Assembly (NCBI GenBank): GCA_963556195.1
Contig: OY744523.1
Location: forward strand, 81,147,980-81,211,979
Origin: Sepiola atlantica
Lineage: Eukaryota; Mollusca; Cephalopoda; Sepiida; Sepiolidae
Reading direction: 5' to 3'
Length of the DNA stretch: 64,000 nucleotides
The notes under the pieces are model-generated. The model saw nothing but the letters and a program-made list of their open reading frames with translations. It did no database searches and was not told the origin of the DNA. Shown here piece after piece: positions 1-11,040 of this stretch. Every line of letters starts with the position of its first letter. Positions within the stretch are counted from its first letter, which is position 1. The position numbers and the translations under genes are program-made.

Positions 1-2060
1 ATGAGAGAGTGCTGAATGGAGAGAAGCCGATTCCGATGCAAGCAGTAGTGGTTCCACATTTGAGAGTAAGGGTGAGACGGGACCTACTTTGGTTGAGCTG
101 CCTTATTCCACTACAAATTTAAATTGTTGTACATCTGACGGTTTGGTCAGAGAGAAAGAAATAACTGTCCATCTGTGAAACTGATTGTGACCGACAGAAT
201 CTGCCCCTTTAGGGCGCACTAATATGCATCAGGAAAATCAGGCCCTACGTAGAATTGAGGTAGAGAATTGAAGCTAGTATATATTCACACGAAATCACCT
301 ACGGGAAACGAGCGAGAACCGGCGCCGGGCTGGCTGGAGAAAGCGTGTAAGTTGTCAGTTATAATTATCTATACACAATGGGAGAACATTAGCCAGAAAG
401 AGGGAACGTGATAACGGCTGTACAATTTTGGTCAAGAGTCTTTTGGTCACTCCCCTCCCCCCATGGTAGGGAGAGGGAGAGAATAAGTCTTTTACGATAG
501 CAGGAAAGAAAGCAATCCAGCCAGTGAGAGAGGGGAGAGTAAGTCAGTATGCCCCACCCTGGCCTGAGAGAGAGGGAAGGAATAGAGAAATGGGCTGGAG
601 AAAGAAAGGGGGTGATGATATGCCCCTCTGGGAAGCGAGAGGACCTTTTGTTGTTGAAACGAGAAGACAGTTAAGAGCAGTTAAAAATTGGAATTCGACC
701 AAAACGGATGTGCGCCGGCCAAGCGGGAGCGCGCGCGAACACGCTCTCGTTCGGGATGGCAGGCCATAGGATCCCCCCCCCCCACCTTTTCAGTAGACAA
801 GTTACAACTTAATTAACAACTTGGAAATCGTAAATGGAGTTTCACACACACCCAGAGAGAAGCCATTATCGAAAAACAGACTTTGATTTAAAGTTTAAAA
901 CCAATTGTTTATCTTGCTAAATAATTATTGCTTACGAAAAGACCTAACCGATGTTGTTAAATTATTCCTGTTGTCAGTTTGTTGTTTGAGTAACCTTGCC
1001 TTCACAGCGGACCAGCGAAGCAATCATCATTCATCCGACCGAGAGGAGTTCCGACCCATCTTTCTTTTTCTGTCGCTACGACATCACGAGCCAAAGAGGA
1101 TGTTCAGTCTAGAAGGATTCCTGCGCCGGGGACCAGACGTGTGAGTACCGAGATAGACACGAGTGGACCACCTATGTTACAGTGGTTCAGTGACACCGGA
1201 TCAGAGTGAGGTATCTGTTCATATCGGCACTGCGATCTATGTTTACATTTGATGCCGTCATCAAGGAAGAAGCGTGTGGGATCCCCGTTACACATCTACG
1301 GAGGAGTGCTAGGGTAAAATGACCGGCCACCCACTGTCATTTGTGTAATTATATGATACGGATAGCGGCGTGTGACAATAGAAAAAAAACTTACCAGAAG
1401 GTGAGAAGCGAATGAGATGTTCTGCATTCCATTAACCAGAGGATTTTTATAGTTGGGACTGATTTGCACATGTGACTAACTAATTTGCATGTGTGGAGAC
1501 GAAGTGAATTAAATAAAAACGACAGATTGAAATCAGGCAGTTGGCTTTTAGAGAGAGCAGAGAGAGTGTTGGTGCCAGAAATTGATCACATGTCATTTCA
1601 GCGTTTGATGAAGAGGAATTCTGTTTAAAGTTTGGATTGTCATTTTTTTTCTTACAGTTTGAATCCCTCTATACTTATTTAGAATGTTAATGAAGTTGAA
1701 TGAAACTTGCTAGCGGAACAGTAGCAGAATGTCGCTATGAAATAAGCGCAGAACAGATATTGTTGTTTGGAAGAAACAGCTTACCTTGTGGGCTTGTATA
1801 TTCATGTTTTTACTAGTAGGATATTTCATTTTGGCCTCCAGATAATGTCTGGTCATCAGGAGAGAATACCCACTGTTTCGGGGCCTTTCTCTCGACAGCT
1901 TCTTTGCATATCGGCCCCATCACTGATGTGAGGCCACATTATCTGAAATGCATTTCAATCCAATGAATTGTTCAATAAAATCAAAACAATTGACTGTTTA
2001 ACCGCTTAGCGTCTCACGTCTTTGTTGTGTGAAAACGTTCTCTTATCTAAGAGAAAGAAA
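1..2060. other. Non-coding stretch, no gene recognised
   Basis: This is less AT-rich than most of the window (notably 290-780 and 1000-1330), with purine-rich GAGAGA-type tracts and a C run at 771-782. Short open frames here show no domain I recognise and no splice-consistent exon chain. The composition would fit an untranslated or LTR-like part of a retroelement, but I found no paired repeat inside the window to support that. The promoter and first exons of the epsin-like gene downstream are not identifiable here. Confidence 0.4.
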
Positions 2061-2230
2061 ATGAATAAATAAATGAAAAATAAATAAATAAAAAAAATGT
2101 TTTCCTCTCACAGAGATAATTATGCAGTGGACACTTGCTATTATATCACCATGTGATATTCCTTTTTACCCAGAGCCACATTGCACATTGTTCGTTTATC
2201 TCTGAGGCGTTTGCTGGCTGCAGCTTTTTT

Positions 2231-2480
2231 TCAGCCTTTAACTCCAAGCTGGCCTAGGAGCTGATACAGAGAGCCTGTAAGGAAACCCTTTGCTCTAATT
2301 TCAACAGCTCGAACGATTACACTATAACATTCACAGATCAGCTCTCTTTTTAGGTCTTCGTATTTCTCTATCTTGTATTGGTGTTGTTTTTCTACCCGGC
2401 TCTCATAAGGTAATGTCAATTCAACCAAGATGAGACTTTTGCTTGACGATAGAACAATGTCTGGCCATTACCCCTTTTCA
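2231..2480 (-). pseudogene. LINE restriction-like endonuclease C-terminal fragment
   Basis: This is the best preserved part of the minus-strand LINE. It shows RPDIV followed by LVELTLPYESRVEKQHQYK, the acidic and lysine residues expected of a PD-(D/E)XK-type nuclease that nicks the target for reverse transcription. The open part of 65 residues ends GQLGVKG and a stop, resembling a natural C terminus. The start is not real because the frame simply runs in from disrupted upstream sequence. Family knowledge: such LINEs often choose specific targets, but nothing here shows what this one used. Confidence 0.65.
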
Positions 2481-3099
2481 CTTATAATCTTGGGGTAATT
2501 ATTGCGCTAACCAGAGAAATTTGCGGCTACCATCCAATCGTCATCCGGTCCAAGAATATTTGGCCTGCTCTACGCTTAGACCCAATCCACATCTTCCTTC
2601 CCTCTGTTTCGGGCTTCATATGACTCCTAATTGTTGTGGTCATCTAGTACCCTGTTGTGCTGCCACGTATATCGGCCATTAGGAAGGGCCACTCTGCAGG
2701 AACTAAGAACATGTTCCAGCCATTGTTTGGTGTTTTTCCTTACATAAAGGCGAGGTTGAATCATCCTCCTTCTTTCATTTGACAGGGTTGGTCATTGACG
2801 GAAGCACGTAAGTTGAGCATATGAATCCGTGTCATATGCCAAATATTCTATGCAAGGGATCTTTGGATAGCTTCTTCCTAGTTTGTCCATTGTCCTTGCT
2901 GTGCCTGTTGGACTCCTTTTACGAGCCTTTTGCTTTCCTCCTTGTTACTTATTTCCTGAATGACCAGGCCTTGGCGATCTTTGACTGAAACCATGGACCA
3001 TCTGTGATAAAATGCCTTGACGCCACTCATAGTGTGATAATAAAGAGGAATGATTGTCAGTGTCTATCCTCAGATACTGTGCCCCTTTAATTTGCCTTT

Positions 3100-3345
3100 G
3101 TGACAATGTCTGTTAATTGAGATGGCAGTAGTTGTCAATTGAGTTATCTCCCCTTTGCAGAATTGTTGTTTAGAGTTTCTGAAGCTAGATGGCTCTGGAT
3201 GACAGTCAATTTGCATAAGTTGTGGTGTTATTAGTATAAAAACTGTACTTTTTGGATTGAAGAGGAAGTTGATTTTCAGAGAGAAGCGAAGAGTGATTGA
3301 AAGTTGGATTGACTTTGAAACCTTTTTTTTTTTTTTTTTTTTAAT
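3100..3345 (+). repeat. Interspersed repeat with octamer ATTTGCAT (copy 1)
   Basis: The block 3150-3300 is clearly similar to 36690-36850. Shared landmarks in order are CCCCTTTGCA, GCTAGATGGCT, GACAGTCAATTTGCATA, then a TATAAAAACTGTAC-like segment 20-30 bases later. The copy interrupts the LINE and ends in a T run (3322-3342). The conserved octamer followed by a TATA-like box looks like a promoter module of a mobile element, for example an LTR or a SINE head. That role is inferred. Confidence 0.55.
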
Positions 3346-3998
3346 TTTCACTTACGGATAGATTTCACCATTTTTGGATGTTAGTCATTCCCATTGGATC
3401 TTCCTGTCTGAGTGAGTCCGATGACTTTTTTGACATAGGTTTTCTTTAACCTCATTTATAGTTTCTCGGACTTTTCACTTCCTTCCAGTCTTAAAGGGTT
3501 GTACTGCTTTTACCACCGGGTCCTTGGAATCATCCAGCATCATCTGGAACCAGCCTTTTCCCGCTTTGAATTCCTCTGCAATAGACTTGAGCGGTAATTT
3601 TAGTTTGGCCTGTTTGCTATGTAGTGCTACGTTTGACAATCCTGGAGGCAAACCCAGCTATTTTCTCGTATATCTACTTATCTTTGCTTCTATTGCCTCA
3701 ACTGTGCTCATAGTGATTTCATATATGAGAAGAGGCCATAACAGAATTGGGATGAGCATGTGTTGAAGACACCATTCCTTGTATTTACCAGCGCCCGATC
3801 GTTTTTAGACTCTCATGAATTGTTTTTATTGTCACTTTAATCTGCTTGGTGTCTTTCAAGGTTTCATCATACCATCTACCCAAGCTCTTTATCATTTTTT
3901 TCTGAGACTGTAGGGATTTTCTGACCACCCACTGCAAAGCAGATATCCTAATGTACTTTCCCCTTTCTTAGAGAAAGACTTCTGGACTGAAGGTCATT

Positions 3999-4202
3999 CT
4001 AAACTAGATCATCCATTATATTGAGTAACTTGCGTGTCTCGGCTTCTTTTGATGTAAAGATTGTAGTATCGTACATGAAAGCCTTCGGTGGTGGCATTTG
4101 GCATTCTCCCCCTAACGTAGTAGGGTTTGCATGGCTTTCTGCTGCTTTGAGAATTATCTGCATCGCTAAAACAAAAAGTATAGGTGACACTGTATATCCC
4201 AT
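3999..4202 (-). pseudogene. Reverse transcriptase palm fragment of the same LINE
   Basis: This 67-residue fragment carries GYTVSPILFVLAMQIILKAA and then PKAFMYDTTIFTSKEAETRK. These correspond to the RT motifs before and at the catalytic aspartate box; the second aspartate is replaced by threonine or displaced, consistent with inactivity. The opposite-strand open frame at 4021-4245 is its shadow. Confidence 0.65.
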
Positions 4203-4259
4203 TGCAATTCCTACCTCATCCAGTTTGTGGTATAGTCATTTGTGATAAAACTTATATGG

Positions 4260-7130
4260 AACCCATCAAAATATTCTGCAAGAGGATTTTTTTCATTTTA
4301 GTTCATAAATGAAGTGGCCCTAAGTTAACAAATTTCCTAGCTGGCCTATTTATTATCGGAAAGAAACCTTACCAAATTAGATTATATTTGGGTCAATAAG
4401 ATAGTGGAAGAAATAAATAAATAAAAAAAGAACAGGTTAGTGCGAATCACGTGTCAATTCTCTCCTTTCACCACTAAATTGCCATTTGGGTCTGACTTTA
4501 AAAATCCGACTGGCTTTTTTATAGATATTTTTTTTATACTGATGAATCATCACTTAGCAAGGTCAAAAGCCACTTGAGGATAAAAGAGTTAATGAGGTTG
4601 TCAGTTGGATAATGAACAATACTGTGATAGGATTAGACAATGGGTGGAAAGGATAGAATTTGATTACTTTTGACATTGTATTTGAAGACGACCATGTTGT
4701 AATCAACAGGGAAGCAGACCTGTGGTATTGTGGTCCACCGGTGGGAAGTTCTTGTAAAGAAACTGTTCATAGAAGTTCGGTTTTATTGTAGGTACACAGA
4801 GGAAGAAAGGAAAGTTCTTTGCAATGGGGGCAACCAGACAAGTTCTTGCTGTAAATTCTCTTCAAGGGGAACCATAGATTGGATCTCAGTTGAGTATCTA
4901 TCATGAAAATAATGATAGAGAAAAATGAGCAATGTCTCTTCTGTGAGAAAGGGACTGTAGGGAATAGAAAAGATGATCCCTTCCCCACTAGATTGTGAAG
5001 TCTGTTTTATACTCTGTCGAGGCAAGAAAAAATGCTCTGAGTGGCACTTCCTTAGATGTGCCAACACAACTTATCTGACTCTTATACGAGTAGAAGATTT
5101 CATCGGAAGTCAGGTACTTTCTGGAACAATAGAATAATCCAATCATTTTTCCAGCGACCTTAGCAACAATTTTAATGTAAGCCTTTCATTTCAGGTCTGG
5201 ATTGAAAGTCAGTCCTAGGAGCTTATCAAAGCAAGAGGTTTTCTCACAGAGAGAAGGGCCATTTATTTCTAGTGAGGCAAAACGATGATACCAGTGTTCA
5301 TCGTGAAAGGAGAGAAGTTTTGTTTTAGGGGTTAAAAGGCACATTGCAGCACGTGCACCAGGTCAGAAGAGAGAGAATAAGCGAGATCTTTGAAGTGTCA
5401 ACGAATGATGCTGTGTTTATTTATATTCTAACACTAACCCTAAGTCTAGGTGGCAATACGAAAAAGAAAACCAATCCAAAACAGTGTTCATAATAACACC
5501 ATTAAAAAGTAATTCATAGTCTAAAGAACCACTTAAAAGTCAATTTTTGTTCGAAAGTAGCCTGGTCTGTCTTGTCAGCATTCCCCGCAGATGAAAATTA
5601 TTCTGGCAACAGGCAATGAACCCATCCTCCCTGCCGAAAGGAAAAGGTAATGCATTGGAAGATGGTCTCCCATGAGCATTGCAACTGATAATAAGTAAAA
5701 TAAGTTTAGGAAAGAATTTATTATTTCTAAGAAGTTTTATTTCAAAGAAATAATTCATTTAATTGTCTACAGACGTGAACATCTATTGGGGAAATTATGT
5801 CTACGTCATAACAGGGAATTCATTACTTGTGATTCTTTCAGCATAATTTAAAATAAACAGCTGCAACATTTATCTTGAGCATAGCAACCAGTTAAACTGC
5901 TACTGTGTGTTTCGAGCTCCATCAAGTAGAGCAAACATCGCAATATGTTTAAATGAAATGAGAGAATATATTCTATTATGCCAAGAATGTAAAAGACTAT
6001 CATCTGTTTTGATTGAAAGTAGTTTGCTAAGCCTTTATGAAGCTAGAAAAAGTAAAACGAGTAGTTAAATATTAAGTGGGAATCAAAATTTTATTATAGA
6101 ATTTATAAGAATTTTGTAAAAATAATGTATGTTGTGAGCGATTTTCTTGACTCCTGAGCTATGGTCACATATGGGGATCTGTTATTCTGATATTCTGAGA
6201 ATGTAAAATCTATACATTCTGAATAAGTGAAAGTAGTTTGTTTCATTTTGGTATGCTTATGAACATCTTTAGGAGAAAAAAAGAAAGTTAAATACCTTAA
6301 TGAACCTAGCATGATCAAATAATATTAATAATAAAAAATTGGCCTAAATCAATGTCAAATCAGATTTGCATAAGTAGCTTTTTTTTTTTCAATGAAATCG
6401 AGAAAATCACTTTAATTTATATATACTGTTTTTTTTTGTTTTTTTTTGTTTTTTTTTGTTTTTTTCCATTTGCATCATCGTCATATTTGTTTTAATGTCC
6501 ATTTCACATGCTGGCATGAGTTTGACGACTTTTCGAAATTGACTTTCAACTTAATCTATTTTTCTCAATTTTATCCTTATCACTTTCTCCCATGTTTACC
6601 TTCGCCTGCCAACTAACCTCAACTGTTTTTTATCTACTAACCCAAAAACTCTCATCCATGCTTTCAATGTGACCATATTAACAAAGTCTCCTGTTCTCCA
6701 CACATCTTCCTATACTATCTAGATTTAATCTTTCTCTGAGGTAATCCGATCTAAGATAGTCTTTAAGTTCAGTCATAATACACATTCATTGTATCATTCT
6801 CATATCATTTTTGGCCAAGCAACACGTCTTCAACCACTGCTGGCCCAGATGTCTGATAGACTTTGCCCTTGGCTAACAATGATAACACTCTGCTGATAAA
6901 TAATGGCAGAAGTACTCTAACCCTAACTCCATCCACTCCTAACTCTTGTAATCAAACCAGCACCAGTTCCTCTCTGTGCTTCAATCGTATCACCAAGGTA
7001 AGAAAATTTACCTAACCCTAACCCTCAGCAAAGTAACCCAATTTCTGAACCACCTCAATAGCCGCACAATCCATATATACTTCCTCTGAGTTCTAATAAG
7101 TCTCCATTGTTTTACAGAGGCCCACGAAGT
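4260..7130. other. AT-rich sequence without a gene
   Basis: No exon or protein family is visible. It holds a (T8-9 G)n microsatellite at 6427-6467. It also holds short telomere-like pieces, for example CTAACCCTAA around 7013-7023 and a CTAACCCTAAGTCTAGGTGGCAA-type unit at 5433-5456. The open frames at 4767-5067 and 5540-5758 have no recognisable domain. Confidence 0.45.
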
Positions 7131-7139
7131 ATCCCTTCA

Positions 7140-8185
7140 GATTAGAAGTGAAAAAATGGCCCTCAGTACATAATAAAATTAACATCATGTCCAATCAACC
7201 CAGCATACGACTGTATATTTAACCCAAAACTTAAAAGCTGTTTTGAACAAAAAAAAATAATAAAACCTTTGGCTCTTAGAATGGAATCCATTATAAAAGA
7301 ATCTGAAATCCAACTTTCCTACATTAACATTTCCACTTTGTCTGAAACTCAACCTTGGATTATCAGACCCTCAGAAGTGATTCGAACACTAAACAACCTA
7401 CACAAGAAAAATAGCCATCCATCTACTTACCAAGAAGAACTACAAGTGATCTTGGAAAAGTACCCTGGATACAAACACATCTACACTGATGGCGCTAAAG
7501 ATGCAAACAAAACCAGTTGTGCTACAGTGATGGATGGAGAGATCATCCTACAAAGAATACAAGATGCATCCATCTTCGCTGCACACACAGATCCATTCAA
7601 TTTAAATGGCCCTTAAGATAATCACTGAAAGTAAAATAAAATAAATTCATGATATTCTCTGATTCTCTTGCCGTCAGGAAATTCCTAAAAGATAAGAACC
7701 TTAAAAACCCATTAATAATCAATATGTTAGCAAACTAAATGAATTGAACGAAGCAAAACAAATATACTACTGGGTACCTGGCCATGTTGGTATCCAAGGA
7801 AACGAAAAGGCAGATACTGCAGCAAAGAAAGCATTAGAAATAGTTCACTCCAAAACAAAAATCTCATACAAAGACTTCAAAACAAAAATCAGAAACTACA
7901 TGTCAACCAGATGGCAAGACATGTGGAATTTTTTTCTAAGAAATAAACTACATTCCATAATACCTATCATCAAAGAATGGCAACAAGAAAACTGAAGAGA
8001 TTAAGAATTTGTCATACTCACTTAACTCATTCATATCTCCTGAAAGGCGAAGAGCCTCCAACATGCATACCATGCCAATCACCCTTCACCGGTGAACACA
8101 TACTTATTGCCTATAAAGATCTCCAACAAACCAGACAAAAATACTACCAAATACATAATTTGAAGGATCTGTTTAACTAGTGATA
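7140..8185 (+). mobile_element. 3' fragment of a non-LTR retrotransposon with RNase H domain
   Basis: Two frames together encode the end of a LINE polyprotein. In 7269-7616 there is KHIYTDGAKDANKTSCATV, the first RNase H strand with its catalytic aspartate (YTDG). In 7744-7995 the frame gives YYWVPGHVGIQGNEKADTAA, the conserved RNase H histidine/aspartate block. Then 7977-8180 gives HTHLTHSYLLKGEEPPTC and CQSPFTGEHIL, a Cys/His segment typical of the C terminus of I/Jockey-type LINEs. A gap with stops (7617-7743) and frame changes show decay. RT and endonuclease parts are absent, as expected for a 5'-truncated copy. RNase H would remove the RNA template during reverse transcription. Confidence 0.8.
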
Positions 8186-8189
8186 CCGA

Positions 8190-8840
8190 CCATAAAACAG
8201 TTTGGATAATCACAGATTTCAAGGTAGTTCTACTAAAATAGTCATATTTTAAAAACCAAAACCCTTTAAGTTGTCAAAATACCACCATTTTGTTCGGAAA
8301 TGAATATCCTTTCACATGCATTAATAAATAATAATCTACATTATATATTTTAAGAGTTTTCAGCAAGTAAAGTCATAAAAATGTTAACGCCATTTTCGGC
8401 CATTAACGTTGTTTGTTTTTTTTAACCTTCAACACGACGTGTATCGAACATTTTTTGAAAACTATTTTTCGTACCCCAACTAGTAAATAAATCGATCTTA
8501 TCTTTTTTATGCATTAAAATTATAATTGTATGTTGTTTTGTCTTTCGGTAGTAGTAATTTTAAATTAGATTGTCCCCTTTTGTGTGAAAGTCAACAATGG
8601 CTGCTTGTATTGCTGATATAACAATCAGCAGCAGCAACTAGCTATAAACAGTTAGCTTCATAAAATTTGTGAACGAACTTCTTTTGAAGAAAAAAAAAGA
8701 CATACTTCTTGTGGTTAAAAAAGTTAATGCTGTTTGTGGTTCTTTTATAAAAAATACTTCAAGAAATACTGGTTTTCACTCAACTTTCAGAACTTCTAGT
8801 AGTAATGACTTTATAGTCGCCAATTAAAAAAAAAAAAATA
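8190..8840. other. AT-rich sequence, nothing recognised
   Basis: There are no coding features or obvious repeats apart from A/T homopolymer runs. Confidence 0.4.
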
Positions 8841-9005
8841 AGATTCTACTTTTTTAGGCGATTACGTGTGAACACCCTAAAAGTCTTGGCGGAAAAGACA
8901 ACAAAAAATAATTTAGAATTTAAGGGGGGGGGGATCAGTTTCGCATATAAATTTAACGTAAAATGATCTCCCATTTCCCGGCCATTCTTGCCTTTTTGTG
9001 CAATT
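8841..9005 (-). repeat. AGGCGATTA-family repeat, copy 1
   Basis: This is one member of a dispersed family. It starts on the + strand with TTCTACTTTTTTAGGCGATT and contains a G run and CAGTTTCGCATATAAATTTA. The reverse complement matches 10609-10740, 10905-11040, 26325-26465, 54617-54753 and (same strand) 55019-55190. No coding capacity is seen. It probably belongs to a non-autonomous DNA element. Confidence 0.55.
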
Positions 9006-9049
9006 TAAAAAATATTTTTTCAAGCTAAAAACTAGATATAAAATAAATT

Positions 9050-9215
9050 ACTCTACCACTAACTCTAGGTTTGAGTGACAAGCCCACCTCCTAAAAATGC
9101 CTTCTCTTGAACGTGTCGTCCCATTAACCTTAAATCTGAGTGACAAGCCACCCCCTAAAAAAAACTCCCTTAATCCTAACACTAAGTCCTAATGGCAACC
9201 TCCATCCAAAACAAA
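9050..9215 (+). repeat. CTAACNCTAAGTCC / GTGGCAAGCC short interspersed units
   Basis: Three degenerate units of the type CTAA(C)-CTAAGTCC-AGTGRCAAGCCC, followed by a C-rich and an A-rich stretch, occur at about 9058, 9124 and 9172. Related units lie at 10458-10545 and 10740-10830. They resemble telomere repeats only in the CTAACCCTAA core. Confidence 0.45.
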
Positions 9216-10454
9216 ACTTGGCATTTCTAACTATGATGGGCATTTCTTTAGTATTTCTCCTAGATCTGAAAGGTTATTGTCGAGGCAGTTTTCAAAAGCT
9301 AGATCTATTAACCAGTCATGGTTTTTGCTCACAGAGTAATGTTTTTGGAATAAGTTGCCAGATCTGATTAAGAACAGCAATAACGTGAATCAGTTTAGCA
9401 TTCCCAGCCTGCTGCCAATATCGTGCGACATTTGTGATTTTGTACCTTAATGCGTTCAAATCGCAATTTCTAGCTTATTTCTGGTCCAATTTTAAAAATA
9501 TATATATGGTTGGAAAGAAAATAAAAAAATCTTTCCCAATATGTAATTTGTGTGTGCTTTTATCCATTGAATTATTTTTTACAGCGAGTTAAAACAGCGA
9601 AAATAAAAAATATGAGCTTTTTTTTTTAGACTCAATTTTACACGCAACCAATATTTATCAATTTCTTAAAATTCTACAACCAATCAGAACACACCTTAAA
9701 CTACAACTAGGTAGTTATATTTTTTTCTTAGAGCATTTGAAAGCGAAACACGATAGAGTAAACTCAACCGACATTTCTTCAAAAATTATAAGGTACGCAT
9801 CTTATTCGCAAATATTTTTAAATAGAAAATAGATTTAGAATTATTTTGATATATAATATGTGAAATTTTAATAATATTTAAATAGCCAGAAAGTTTGAAC
9901 TTTTAGTTTTGGAAAAAAACGGACTGAAAAATTACGCGCTATACTCGGCCAGGTGTAAACAAACACGCAGCCGTCGCGAGTGTATTTTTCATGACATTTT
10001 CATTTCCATGCTATACGTAAATATTAAGAATGCGACATTTTAACGTCAAAAGTTTATGAAACTTTAGTTTAAAAAAAAAAAAACGGACTGAAAAATTATG
10101 AGTTAGGTATATTATTAGGATTTATTTTTGGCCAGACAGAGATGATGTGCAAGAAGTAAGCACACAATTTATTCTAAAAATTGGTTTGGTCCCAGAATGC
10201 TTAAGTTCTGGGAGATTATGGAAAATTCCATGCCATGAAAATGTTCAAGATTTTTATGAAAAGTTTTCTGCTTTATATTTTTGAAAAATAAAATCTATAC
10301 TAAAATTTGTAAGTTATTTGTACTTTGAATGAATTTTTATTTACGTGAATGAGTCTCAAAACCAATTCATACGGCAACAAAATAATGTAATTTTATGATG
10401 TTTTTTATCATTTTATGTATTTTTCTCTTGAAGATGAATAGTGAATATATATTG

Positions 10455-11040
10455 GAACTAATCCTAAGTCCTAGTGGCAAGCCCCCAATTCTACAAAAAG
10501 CCCATTAAAACCACACAGTCTTAAACAAAAAAAGAAAAAAAGCAGACCCCCCATAAAGAAAGACGCACAGAATTTATTTCCCATAGAAAAAAAATTGATT
10601 AATGTCCTAAAACGCTAGAATGGCGCAAAAATGGTGAATTATTTTACACTAAATTTGTGAAACTAATCCCCCACTCTAAATTCTAAATTGTTTTTTCTTT
10701 CTGCTTAGTTTTCAAGATGTTCACACGTAATTGCCCCTGGCCCTACCACTAACACTAAGTCCGAGTGGTAAGCCCCTCTTCCTTCCACAAAGACCCTCTT
10801 GAAACTACAAATAATCGCCCCCAACCCAAAAGAAAACAAAGGAGAGACCCCCCCAAAGAAAAACGCACAGGATTCATCTCCTATAGAAAAAAAATGATTA
10901 ACTGCTCTAAAACGCTATAATGGCCCTGAAAGATGGGATTATTCTACATTAAATTTATGTGAAACTAATCCTCACTCTAAATTCTAAAATAATTGTTTTT
11001 GTTTCTTTCTTTCTGCCAAGTTTTTAAGTTTGCCTAAAAG
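10455..11040 (+). repeat. Tandem pair: CTAAGTCC unit plus AGGCGATTA-family repeat, duplicated
   Basis: A ~290-bp block is present twice. Each copy begins with CTAAGTCC-AGTGG-AAGCCC, runs through AAAGAAA-ACGCACAG, then TAAAACGCTA-AATGGC and TGTGAAACTAATCC. Copies start at about 10458 and 10740. The two differ by small changes, so the duplication is not recent. No coding sequence. Confidence 0.55.

Larger units (their letters stand above)
2080..4260 (-). mobile_element. Decayed LINE with restriction-like endonuclease (R2/NeSL-type)
   Basis: Reading the minus strand from 4260 downwards gives pieces of a reverse transcriptase and then a C-terminal endonuclease. The RT palm piece (4202-3999) contains VSPILFVLAMQ and then PKAFMYDTTIFTSKE, where the catalytic box normally reads MDD; here it is MYD. 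Near 3800-3600 other pieces of the same protein appear in other frames. At 2480-2231 the protein has RPDIV, then LILVELTLPYE, ending YQLLGQLGVKG and a stop. This PD...ExT/K arrangement is what I associate with the restriction-like endonuclease of R2/NeSL-type LINEs rather than an APE endonuclease. Many stops and frameshifts separate the pieces, so the copy is dead. It is interrupted at about 3100-3345 by another repeat. The 5' end of the element is missing. An A/T-rich stretch at 2060-2100 may mark its 3' tail. Clade assignment is from memory of motifs. Confidence 0.7.

Noticed and set aside
7000..7030. CTAACCCTAACCC as telomeric sequence
   Set aside because: Only two units, scattered as part of degenerate interspersed repeats elsewhere in the window; no telomere array.
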